9,140 bases of DNA from an uncultured bacterium (GCA_937967775.1 CALCJH010000327.1:1-9140), one strand, 5' to 3'; shown: positions 1-6,402, counted from the stretch's first letter. Made by a program: numbers and translations. The notes: generated from the letters alone by a model not told the origin.

Positions 1-995
1 ACTCCGCAGCCGATGTCCCCTGACCATTCGTCGGCCGGAGCGTCCGGGCGGTAGTCCACCGGAGCGAACGCCAGCTCGTTCAGCCAGCCGGTGATGTTGC
101 CCTGAGCGTCCACGTAGCCCACCGCCTCGCTGGAGCCCATCGCGATCCCCAGCACACGGTTCACCCCCAGCGACATGCTTCCGGCAAGCGCCGTCACGTC
201 CCCGTCGTTTGCCACCTCCAGCGGGACGCCCATCTCCTTGCCCAGATTGATGTATAGGGGAGCGATCTTCTCCTCGAAAAGCTCCTTCGGCACGCCCCGG
301 AACAGCGACGCAACGCGCACGCGGTTGTCAATGTAGATGCCCGCCGAGCTCACCCCGATGGCATCCACGCGCGGCATGTGCTCCGCCGCGCGCCGGAAGG
401 CATCCCGGATGTGCGAGTAATGATACTCAGGATCCGACTGGTTGCGCGGATCCCAGGGAACCTCCTCGCTGAAGACCGGCTCCCCGTCAATCACGGCGGC
501 CACCTTGCGGTCGCTGGCTCCCGCGTCGAATCCGATGCGGCACCCTTCCAGGTGGCGTCCCACCGGCACGGCGGCCTCGTTGGGCTCCGGAGCGTCTTCG
601 TAAGCGCAGTGTTCCACAGTGAATGTGTGCCCGTAGACGCCGCCCATGAACTCGTAATCGAACGCGCGCTCCCCGGAAGGCGAGTAGACCTGGCTGATGT
701 AATCCGCGACAGGTTTAGGACCGGCGATCGTGATCTTCCATCCTCCCCGCTGCCAGAGCAGGAACTTCACCAGCCGTTCCACATAGCGCAGGTTCTTGGC
801 GGCTTCCGGATGGCCCGGCTCCAGCACGGTGGTCTCGTAGACGCTCCTCAGCCCCCCGCCGCGCTCAAGGGCGATCTTCAGAGGGGCCGCCGCCCCCGAG
901 CGCTCCACCAGCGAACGGAATGCGCGATTGGCAAGCACGGCCGGCGCGAAGCCGGGGTCGAGTTCGGGCTCCAGCCCGGGCTTGATCAGATCCAT
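1..995 (-). CDS. ROK-family (sugar kinase/regulator fold) protein, partial at its 3' end
   Basis: This reading frame is open from an ATG at 995 to the window edge and shows 331 residues; the C-terminus is outside. A Shine-Dalgarno sequence (GAGGTGA on the minus strand, 1003-1009) lies 7 bases before the ATG and fixes the start. A ROK/ASKHA-like ATPase part begins around residue 153: GFDAGASDRK (155-164) resembles the first phosphate loop, NDGD (about 263-266) occupies the place of the catalytic-Asp segment, and IAMGSSEAVGYVD resembles the second phosphate loop. The first 150 residues form no recognisable helix-turn-helix, so a repressor role of the NagC/XylR type is not supported. The GEIGH motif is not seen (LNELAFAP sits near that place), nor is the full CxCGxxGC zinc motif (only DIGCG at the edge). 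In the family these proteins phosphorylate sugars or sense them. The substrate here is unknown. It is divergent from the two Gfo/Idh/MocA genes, which suggests shared carbohydrate metabolism. Confidence 0.8.
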   Translation of the reverse strand, partial: MDLIKPGLEPELDPGFAPAVLANRAFRSLVERSGAAAPLKIALERGGGLRSVYETTVLEPGHPEAAKNLRYVERLVKFLLWQRGGWKITIAGPKPVADYISQVYSPSGERAFDYEFMGGVYGHTFTVEHCAYEDAPEPNEAAVPVGRHLEGCRIGFDAGASDRKVAAVIDGEPVFSEEVPWDPRNQSDPEYHYSHIRDAFRRAAEHMPRVDAIGVSSAGIYIDNRVRVASLFRGVPKELFEEKIAPLYINLGKEMGVPLEVANDGDVTALAGSMSLGVNRVLGIAMGSSEAVGYVDAQGNITGWLNELAFAPVDYRPDAPADEWSGDIGCG

Positions 996-1002
996 GGGGA
1001 AA

Positions 1003-1009
1003 TCACCTC
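1003..1009 (-). promoter_or_regulatory. Ribosome binding site of the ROK gene
   Basis: The minus-strand reading is GAGGTGA, a strong anti-16S match 7 bases upstream of the ATG at 995. It decides the start of the partial ROK gene. Confidence 0.75.
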
Positions 1010-1152
1010 AACAAAAACTTGACAGGCGGTATCTGGCCGCCCCACGGGGCATGTGTAACCGATTCCCCGCGCCATCCGCCACTTCGCCGCCCTCTCCTGT
1101 TTCTCCTCTCCAGACGCACCCGCAACGCCATGCCGGAATGCCTCCGGGAGCG

Positions 1153-1158
1153 TATACT
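1153..1158 (+). promoter_or_regulatory. Possible -10 promoter element (TATACT)
   Basis: TATACT matches the sigma-70 -10 consensus at five of six positions and stands out in this GC-rich intergenic region. No convincing -35 hexamer lies 16-18 bases upstream. If used, the transcript would carry a leader of roughly 270 bases before the first Gfo/Idh/MocA gene. This is a weak call. Confidence 0.25.
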
Positions 1159-1423
1159 GGAGAAGAATGGCAAAGCCCGGCGCATTCCGGTGGCGGGCGA
1201 AGCGCAACCCGGGATGCCCTCCCGGCGGTCTCAAACGTAAGAACGTGCTGCTGCGCACTCGTAACCCTACCGCCACAAGGGGGACCGTTATTGCGGCCCG
1301 GCCTTCCCGTTCAAAATGGGCAGGCTGTCCGCGCGCGGGCGCGGAAGAGAACATCGGGTAAAAGGATGGGCGGCGGCATCATTCCCGGCCTGCGTCAGGC
1401 GATCGTTCGCCGGCGGAGCCGGA

Positions 1424-1430
1424 CGGAGGT
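1424..1430 (+). promoter_or_regulatory. Ribosome binding site that selects a TTG start
   Basis: CGGAGGT ends 8 bases before a TTG codon at 1439. The upstream ATG at 1316 has no such signal and would add 41 residues of arginine- and alanine-rich sequence ahead of a Tat signal that is otherwise at the correct distance from the N-terminus. Confidence 0.65.
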
Positions 1431-1438
1431 TCAGGCTA

Positions 1439-2695
1439 TTGGCTGGAGACACTATCTCTCGGCGTGACTTCATGGCCGGCGCTGCGGCTGCGGCCGGCGT
1501 CTGGCTGATCGGACAGGAGCTGTTCGCGGCGGAAGAGCAGCCCGCCGCGGCTGCCGGGCCGCCGGTGGCTATCGGCGTTGTCGGTCTGGGGTTGCAGGGC
1601 CGCGACCTTTTGGCGGCTCTGGGCAAGGTTCCGGCTGCAAAGGTGGCCGCCATCTGCGACACCTACGAACCCAGCATCCGGCGCGCGGCGGAGCTGGCTG
1701 CAGGGGCCGCCACGTATACGGATTACCGTCAGTTGCTGGAGTCCAAGGACGTTCAGGCGGTCATCGTGGCCACCCCTACCCATCGGCACCGGCAGATTGT
1801 GCTGGATGCCCTGCAGGCCGACAAGCATGTCTACTGTGAGGCACCCATCGCGGGAACGGTGGATGAAGCGCGCGAGATCGCGCGGGCGGGGCGCGACAGC
1901 AAGCAGGTCTTCCAGGTGGGACTGCAACTGCGCGCCGACCATCTGCACCGGCATGTTCTCCAATTCGTGCGCACGGGGGTTCCGGGAACGCTGGCCATGG
2001 CGCGCGCCCAGAACAACAAAAAACAGAGCTGGAAGCGGATGGCTCCCACACCCGAGCGGGAAGCCGAACTGAACTGGCGGCTGCAGCGCGCCACCAGCAC
2101 CGGCCTGCCGGGGGAGCTGGGCATCCATTACTTCGATCTCCTGAACTGGTATCTGGACACGCGCCCGGTCTCCGTCACAGGAATGGGTGCCATCACATTC
2201 TACCGGGACGGGCGAGAAGTGGAGGATACCGTCCAGTGTGTGTTCCAGTATCCCGGCGGCATGAACGCGGTCTACTCAGCCACACTGGTCAGCTCCTACG
2301 ATGCATCCTATCAGATGCTGTATGGCAGCGACGCCACCATCATGCTGAAGGGCCAGCGCTCCTGGATGTTCAAAGAGGCAGACTCACCCATGCTGGGCTG
2401 GGAGGTCTACGCTCACAAGGAGAAGATCGGGGACGAGACGGGCATTGCGCTGGTTGCGGACGCTACGAAGATCATCCAGGCCGGAAAGGAGCCGGGTAAG
2501 GAGGGCATGGATGAGTCGAAAGACGCCCTGTATTACGCGATGGAAGAGTTCTGTCACGCCATCCAGACCGGCCAGGCGCCGCCGGCGGATGCTGTGGCCG
2601 GGTTCCAGAGCGCGGTGACGGCCATCAAGGCAGCGGAGGCCGTGGCCGCGGGAGGAAAAGTGGAGTTCAAGCCGGAATGGTTCGAACTGGGCTGA
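1439..2695 (+). CDS. Tat-exported Gfo/Idh/MocA-family oxidoreductase-like protein with EAP in place of EKP
   Basis: The 418-residue product (TTG start chosen from the GGAGG site and the signal peptide) belongs to the NAD(P)-dependent Gfo/Idh/MocA family, which oxidises, reduces or otherwise transforms sugars and cyclitols. It opens with a twin-arginine signal, SRRDFM at residues 7-12, followed by an Ala-rich hydrophobic stretch to about residue 30. The Rossmann glycine motif GVVGLGLQG is at 46-54 and VATPTHRH follows the central strand. The position of the family's EKP motif reads EAP (134-136; Ala codon 1841-1843), so the catalytic lysine is missing. The conserved histidine region GIHYFDLL is present (His 230, Asp 233). 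Length is normal for Tat-exported members. The next gene is a second member 32 bases downstream, probably in one operon. Some secreted members are NAD-dependent glycosidases (GH109 and relatives), so an oxidoreductase name may mislead. The substrate is unknown. Confidence 0.88.
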   Translation: MAGDTISRRDFMAGAAAAAGVWLIGQELFAAEEQPAAAAGPPVAIGVVGLGLQGRDLLAALGKVPAAKVAAICDTYEPSIRRAAELAAGAATYTDYRQLLESKDVQAVIVATPTHRHRQIVLDALQADKHVYCEAPIAGTVDEAREIARAGRDSKQVFQVGLQLRADHLHRHVLQFVRTGVPGTLAMARAQNNKKQSWKRMAPTPEREAELNWRLQRATSTGLPGELGIHYFDLLNWYLDTRPVSVTGMGAITFYRDGREVEDTVQCVFQYPGGMNAVYSATLVSSYDASYQMLYGSDATIMLKGQRSWMFKEADSPMLGWEVYAHKEKIGDETGIALVADATKIIQAGKEPGKEGMDESKDALYYAMEEFCHAIQTGQAPPADAVAGFQSAVTAIKAAEAVAAGGKVEFKPEWFELG

Positions 2696-2727
2696 AAAAC
2701 GAAGGGAGTGCTGAAAGAGCATCTGCT

Positions 2728-3999
2728 ATGAGCGAAGAGAAAAACGGCGGCCTGTCGCGCCGCGAGTTCATGAAGGCGGCCGGTGTGACGGCCGCGGGGT
2801 TGATGGTGGGTGCAGTGGCGAAGAGCCCGGTCTATGCCGTGGCTCCCGCCCGGGTCATCGGAGCAAACGACCGCATCAAGATCGGATATGTCGGCGTGGG
2901 TGGCATGGGCAGCGGCCATCTGGGTCACGTCAGGGAGTACGCCGCCGAGCAGAATGTGGCGGCGGTCGCGGTCTGCGATGTCTGGGACAAGCGGCGGCTG
3001 GCTGCAGCGGCGGCGGTGGAGCTGCCGGAGTCCAAGGCTTACAAGGACTACCGCAAGCTGCTGGAAGACAAGGATGTTGACGCGGTGATGATCGCCACGC
3101 CGGAGCACTGGCACGCGCGCATCGCCATAGATGCCATGGAGCAGGGCAAGCACGTCTATATCGAGAAACCGATGTGCCGCACCCTGCAGGAGGTGGAGCA
3201 GCTTCTGGCCACGCAGAAGAAGACCGGTTGCGTGGTGCAGGTTGGCTCTCAGGGATGCTCCGACGCCAAATGGCGGACTGCCGGCGAGCAGATCCGCGCG
3301 GGCAAGATCGGGCGTGTGGTGTTGAGCCAGGGCAGCTACTGCCGGAACAATCCGAATGGTGAGTGGAACTATCCGATAGATCCGGAGGCCGATCCCACCA
3401 AGAACCTGGACTGGAACATGTGGCTGGGGCCGGCGAAGAAGGTCCCCTGGAATCCCCGCCATTACTTCCAGTGGCGCAAATACACCAACTACTCGGCCGG
3501 CATCCTCTCGGACCTCTTCCCGCACCGGCTGCATCCGCTGATGATCGCCTGCGGCGAGCAGTATCCCGTGCAGGTCACATGCATCGGATCCATCCTGGGC
3601 AACGACGATCGCGATGTGGCGGACAATACCCAGGTGCTGGTGAAGTTCGCGGACGGCTCGCATATGTTGCTGGTGGGCTCCACGGTCAACGAGCAGGGCG
3701 TCCCGGATATGATCCGCGGCACCAAGGCCACCATCTACTTCGGCGGCGGCAAGGTGGAGATCCGGCCGGAGCGGCCGTTCTCGGACGAGATAGACCCTGA
3801 GGACGTCCCCGTCATCGGACCGGGCGAGAGCGTGCAGGAGCACGAGAAGAACTGGTTCCACTGCATCCGCACCGGCGAGAGGCCGAACTGCCACATCGAG
3901 CTGGCTGCCAAGGTGCAAACCATTGTGACCCTGGCGGAGAAGTCCTGGCTGGAGAACAAGACCATGAACTTCGATCCCGCCACCCGCAAGATCGTCTGA
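2728..3999 (+). CDS. Tat-exported Gfo/Idh/MocA-family oxidoreductase-like protein
   Basis: The product is 423 residues from the ATG at 2728. The frame extends up to an ATG at 2677 inside the preceding gene, but 2728 gives a normal Tat N-region (LSRREFM at about 9-15, then a hydrophobic Ala/Gly/Val stretch ending near PVYAVA). Only a weak purine-rich site (GAAAGAG, 2713-2719) precedes it, so translation may partly depend on the upstream gene. The NAD-binding motif GVGGMG is at 56-61, ATPEHWHA follows, and the canonical EKP catalytic motif is at 146-148. GILSDLFPH (His near 266) corresponds to the conserved catalytic-domain histidine segment. Trp- and Asn-rich sequence in the second half (WNMWLGP, WNPRHYF) is typical of the exported members found in Planctomycetota, Verrucomicrobiota and related phyla. 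The protein probably acts on a sugar or glycoside outside the cytoplasm. It is distantly paralogous to the gene upstream. Confidence 0.9.
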   Translation: MSEEKNGGLSRREFMKAAGVTAAGLMVGAVAKSPVYAVAPARVIGANDRIKIGYVGVGGMGSGHLGHVREYAAEQNVAAVAVCDVWDKRRLAAAAAVELPESKAYKDYRKLLEDKDVDAVMIATPEHWHARIAIDAMEQGKHVYIEKPMCRTLQEVEQLLATQKKTGCVVQVGSQGCSDAKWRTAGEQIRAGKIGRVVLSQGSYCRNNPNGEWNYPIDPEADPTKNLDWNMWLGPAKKVPWNPRHYFQWRKYTNYSAGILSDLFPHRLHPLMIACGEQYPVQVTCIGSILGNDDRDVADNTQVLVKFADGSHMLLVGSTVNEQGVPDMIRGTKATIYFGGGKVEIRPERPFSDEIDPEDVPVIGPGESVQEHEKNWFHCIRTGERPNCHIELAAKVQTIVTLAEKSWLENKTMNFDPATRKIV

Positions 4000-4033
4000 A
4001 AGGACGGTCTGTTGCGGAGGGGGACGCTATTCC

Positions 4034-4067
4034 CTGCGGGGCGGCGCTATCAGGCGCCGCCTCGCAG
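4034..4067 (+). terminator. Strong 14-bp hairpin, terminator-like but without a U tract
   Basis: Arms at 4034-4047 and 4054-4067 pair over 14 positions, with one G-U wobble (4039 with 4062) and no mismatch, around a 6-base loop (TATCAG). It starts 34 bases after the second Gfo/Idh/MocA stop and ends 18 bases before the ApbE start. No run of T follows (CATCTCGGGGTTT), so it is not a textbook intrinsic terminator. It could terminate with Rho or NusG help, protect the upstream mRNA 3' end, or modulate entry into the next gene. Confidence 0.55.
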
Positions 4068-4085
4068 CATCTCGGGGTTTGAGCG

Positions 4086-5021
4086 ATGAGTCCAGCCCCG
4101 GGTCCGGTGCGGGTATCCCGCTTCTGTATGGCCACCCGCTTCGAGATCGCACTGTACGGTGCGGAGGCCGACCGGCTCCGCGCCGCAGGTGAAGCGGCGC
4201 TGGAGGAGGTGGAGGCGGCGGAGCGCCTGCTCACCTGCTTCCAGCCGGATAGCGATCTCTCCGCCGTGAACGCCCGGGCCGCAGCCGGACCTGTGCGGGT
4301 AGATCCCCGGCTATTCGGTTTGCTTCAGATCGCGCAGGAGGTGTGGCGCGCTACTGGAGGGGCTTTCGACCCCACTGTTGGCCCCCTTATGAGGCTGTGG
4401 GGCTTCCGGGGCGGAACCTTCCGTGAGCCCTCCCCCGGGGACCTGGAACGGGTCAGACTCAGGTGCGGAATGCATCTGGTTGAACTCGATGCGCAGTTGC
4501 GCACGGTCCGTTTTCTGGCGGAGGGGGTGGAACTGGACCCCGGCGCCATCGGGAAGGGGTATGCCCTGGACCGGGCCGCCATGGCACTGCGTGAGTGTGG
4601 TGTTGTATCGGCGCTGGCCCACGGGGGGACGAGCACGGCCGTGGCTGTGGGCTCCCCGCCGGACGAGCCGTCATGGGCGGTGCGGATCGCCGTTCCTGGG
4701 GTGGAACAAGACGGCGCTCCGGTGGTCCGTCTGAAGGATGCCGCTCTCTCCGTATCGGGGGTTCATGGCCGCACGGTGGGGGCGGAAGGCCGGGTGGCCG
4801 GTCACGTGCTGGACCCTCGCACCGGGCTGCCGGTGGAAGGTGCGTTGCTGGCGGTGGTCACGGGGCCGGACGGTGCTCGCACCGACGCCTGGTCCACGGC
4901 TCTGCTGGTGCTGGGAGAGTCAGCATTCGGGGGCTCCACTCAACTACCGGAAGGCTTCTCCGCGGCTGTATGGTTGCGGGACGGCCGGATGCTTGCGCGC
5001 GGGCCTGCATTTGAGACCTGA
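4086..5021 (+). CDS. apbE: FAD:protein FMN transferase (ApbE family)
   Basis: The 311-residue protein matches ApbE, the Mg2+-dependent enzyme that splits FAD and attaches FMN through a phosphoester to Thr or Ser of flavoproteins. Family landmarks occur in order: MATRFEI (15-21), FQPDSDLSAVN (52-62), GGAFDPTVGPL (91-101), the nucleotide-binding DPGAIGKGYALD (151-162), HGGTSTA (179-185), SVSGVHGR (222-229), GHVLDPRTG (239-247), and the metal-ligand segment TDAWSTALLVLG, with Asp 267 and Thr 271 four residues apart as expected. Neither a signal peptide nor a lipoprotein Cys box is visible, unlike many periplasmic ApbE proteins, so it is probably cytoplasmic. The ATG at 4086 lacks a strong ribosome binding site; a start further in would cut into the MATRFEI motif. 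No FMN-binding-domain or Nqr/Rnf-type substrate is encoded in the window, so the target is unknown. Confidence 0.9.
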   Translation: MSPAPGPVRVSRFCMATRFEIALYGAEADRLRAAGEAALEEVEAAERLLTCFQPDSDLSAVNARAAAGPVRVDPRLFGLLQIAQEVWRATGGAFDPTVGPLMRLWGFRGGTFREPSPGDLERVRLRCGMHLVELDAQLRTVRFLAEGVELDPGAIGKGYALDRAAMALRECGVVSALAHGGTSTAVAVGSPPDEPSWAVRIAVPGVEQDGAPVVRLKDAALSVSGVHGRTVGAEGRVAGHVLDPRTGLPVEGALLAVVTGPDGARTDAWSTALLVLGESAFGGSTQLPEGFSAAVWLRDGRMLARGPAFET

Positions 5022-5374
5022 CCGGCCGCAAACCCGGTAATCGAACGGGCGTCGCGCGGCGTCCGGGTATGGGACATTATCAGTGAACGGAGAACCACCG
5101 GCGAAAGCCCCCGCTTCCCGTCCCCCGCGACGGACTCGCGGGTGCCTCTGATCCGGAGACTGCCGCCCGGGACCTGCCGCGCTCATCCCGGAGCTCCGGA
5201 CCGCCGTTTGTTCTCCCCTGACAGAAAGATGCGCCTCTTCGAGACCCCTTACCGGGCCCGGCCGATCGCGGCCGCCCTCGCACAGGCAGACGACCTCGAA
5301 GGCCCGGGGGCCGTCAGCGTCCGGCTCAATGCGGCCGCAGACACAGGCCCCTCTGTTGATGGAGGTTCCTCAAA
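5022..5374. other. Non-coding stretch upstream of the receiver gene, with several dyad symmetries
   Basis: No convincing gene is seen in these 353 bases; a frame at 5142-5429 overlaps the receiver gene and has no ribosome site or recognisable product. Dyads include CCCGCG/CGCGGG (5124-5129 with 5137-5142), a perfect 12-base palindrome CCGGAGCTCCGG (5188-5199), and a repeated CGGCCG (5259-5264 and 5269-5274). CATTAT at 5075-5080 is a poor -10 match with no -35. I could not match the stretch to any known riboswitch. It presumably holds the end of the apbE transcript and the promoter for the two downstream signalling genes. Confidence 0.45.
5361..5366 (+). promoter_or_regulatory. Ribosome binding site of the receiver gene
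   Basis: GGAGGT lies 8 bases before the ATG at 5375. It supports that start and rules out extending the gene upstream. Confidence 0.8.
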
Positions 5375-5737
5375 ATGTCCAAGAGCGTCCTTGTTACGGA
5401 CGACGCCCTCTACTGCCGCATGGAGTTGAAAAACATCCTGACCTCCCGGGGATACCGGGTGGTGGGAGAGGCGCGAAACGGCCAGGAAGCCGTGGAGCGC
5501 TACCGCGAGCTCCGTCCGGACCTGGTGACCATGGACGTGGTCATGCCTGAGATGGACGGCGTCGCCGCAGTTAAGAAGATCCGGGAGATTGACCCGGGAG
5601 CCACGATCCTGATGTGCTCCTCTATGGGCCAGCGCTCGCTGCTTATGGAGGCCCTTCAGGCCGGAGCGTCCGACTTCGTGACCAAGCCGTTCCGCGACCG
5701 CTCCGTTCTGAACAGTGTCCGCAAGCTGATCGGATAA
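5375..5737 (+). CDS. cheY: Single-domain CheY-like response regulator
   Basis: The 120-residue protein is a bare receiver domain with no output domain. The metal-binding acidic pair is Asp 9/Asp 10 (VTDD), the phosphoacceptor is Asp 54 (MDVVMPEMDG), the switch Ser is in CSSMGQ (81-86), and the conserved Lys is 104 (TKPF). A Phe at 101 takes the place of the Tyr switch residue. MCSSMGQ closely resembles the corresponding part of CheY from Gram-positive and deep-branching bacteria that pair CheY with CheC/CheX phosphatases. The family carries phosphoryl signals from a histidine kinase such as CheA to the flagellar motor or another effector. Here the only signalling partner in view is the CheX-like gene 71 bases downstream, on the same strand and probably cotranscribed. 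An orphan receiver outside motility is also possible. Confidence 0.85.
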   Translation: MSKSVLVTDDALYCRMELKNILTSRGYRVVGEARNGQEAVERYRELRPDLVTMDVVMPEMDGVAAVKKIREIDPGATILMCSSMGQRSLLMEALQAGASDFVTKPFRDRSVLNSVRKLIG

Positions 5738-5795
5738 GGCCTCGGCACCTGTCCGGTCCACCTGATTCCTGAAACGCTTTGCTGATGAACGATCC

Positions 5796-5801
5796 GGGAG
5801 G
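5796..5801 (+). promoter_or_regulatory. Ribosome binding site of the cheX-like gene
   Basis: GGGAGG ends 7 bases before the ATG at 5809. It selects this start over in-frame upstream candidates (TTG 5779, ATG 5785) that have no such signal. Confidence 0.7.
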
Positions 5802-5808
5802 TTATGAG

Positions 5809-6393
5809 ATGGACAGCGTTCGTCTCGACAAACGGGAGTTGGCGGAGGCAGTGATTGACGCCGCCTCCATGGTCTTGAGGGATCTGCTGAAGCTGCCTCC
5901 GCGCCGGGGTCAGATGCAGATCACACCCATCCAGTTCACGCGCGACGAGCTGACCATAGTCACGCGCATCTCCGGCGACATCTCGGGGGAGATTTTCCTG
6001 GGCATGTCGAAAGAGACAGCCCTGGCCATCCTGCGCCAGATGCTGCGTAGAGAGGTGACCGGGTTCGGCCGCCTGGAGAAGAGTGCGCTCGCGGAGCTCG
6101 GGACGCTGGTCACGGACACTGCCCTGGCCCTGCTGGAGGAGCGGGGAGCGCTCTGCTACTCCACCTGGTCGGGAGTGGTGACAGGCCGCGAAGAGCGGGT
6201 CACACCGTTCAGCGAACCCACGCTGGCTGCCCCGCTTTCGCTAGCTGTGGGCGAAGTGAATGTCAACGTCATGTTTGAGGGCTACGCGCCGTTCGCGTGG
6301 GCCAGCCCGGAAGCCAGGCTGGCTGCGCGGCGCAGGCTGCGCCTGTCACCCGGCGAGCGTCCGGCCGAGGAGGCTGTTCCTCTGGCCGCCTGA
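5809..6393 (+). CDS. cheX: CheX-family protein with a substituted phosphatase motif
   Basis: The product is 194 residues. Family features are GDISGEIFLGMSKETALAIL (56-75), equivalent to the glycine-rich strand and helix of CheX, then SALAELGTLVTD (92-103), then a VVTGRE segment (123-128) and the hydrophobic C-terminal strand region near APLSLAVGEVNVNVMF (141-156). CheX dephosphorylates CheY-P using Glu and Asn of an ExxN motif (GELGNM in the Thermotoga protein as I recall it). Here the Glu is Glu 96, but the Asn position is Thr 99 (codon 6103-6105), and the Gly four residues later is Asp 103. Catalysis is therefore doubtful, while the fold and dimer surface look intact. About 35 residues rich in Arg, Ala and Pro extend past the core. 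The CheY-like gene immediately upstream is the likely binding partner. The 3' end converges on the DUF2339 gene. Confidence 0.78.
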   Translation: MDSVRLDKRELAEAVIDAASMVLRDLLKLPPRRGQMQITPIQFTRDELTIVTRISGDISGEIFLGMSKETALAILRQMLRREVTGFGRLEKSALAELGTLVTDTALALLEERGALCYSTWSGVVTGREERVTPFSEPTLAAPLSLAVGEVNVNVMFEGYAPFAWASPEARLAARRRLRLSPGERPAEEAVPLAA

Positions 6394-6402
6394 TATTGCC
6401 CG

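Larger units (their letters stand above)
996..1438. other. Divergent intergenic control region
   Basis: This 443-base stretch separates the ROK gene (minus) from the first Gfo/Idh/MocA gene (plus). Short reading frames cross it on both strands, but none has a good ribosome binding site or a recognisable protein, so I treat it as non-coding. Close to the ROK start two mutually exclusive small hairpins can be drawn: GGCGG/CCGCC (1025-1029 with 1037-1041) and GCCC/GGGC (1039-1042 with 1047-1050). Close to the Gfo/Idh/MocA start are GGCGA/TCGCC (1398-1402 with 1407-1411) and CCGGC/GCCGG (1410-1414 with 1418-1422), the latter directly before the ribosome binding site. Short GC-rich dyads are common by chance in such DNA. 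A possible -10 element is listed separately. Confidence 0.6.

Noticed and set aside
378..1022. 214-residue plus-strand frame over the ROK gene
   Set aside because: It is antisense to the ROK gene, which has motifs and a strong ribosome site; the plus-strand product has neither.
1019..1024. TTGACA resembling a plus-strand -35 box
   Set aside because: The sequence 16-18 bases downstream is GC-rich and has no -10 hexamer, and it lies in the ROK gene leader, far from the plus-strand gene.
1167..1361. Possible 64-residue small gene
   Set aside because: The purine stretch before it is too close to the ATG to be a normal ribosome site, the product is low-complexity and basic, and it overlaps other equally poor frames.
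1316..1438. N-terminal extension of the first Gfo/Idh/MocA gene from the ATG at 1316
   Set aside because: It has no ribosome site and would bury the Tat signal 47 residues into the protein; the TTG at 1439 fits better.
2554..3918. Long 454-residue open frame on the minus strand
   Set aside because: It lies antisense to a well-supported Gfo/Idh/MocA gene. Its sequence, rich in His, Arg and Leu, looks like a complementary-strand shadow and shows no domain.
5022..5100. GCAAACCCGG segment suggestive of a c-di-GMP riboswitch
   Set aside because: The conserved stems and remaining core bases of that class cannot be laid out, so the resemblance is only local.
5142..5429. 95-residue open frame upstream of the receiver gene
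   Set aside because: It overlaps the start of the receiver gene in another frame, has no ribosome site, and shows no protein-like pattern.
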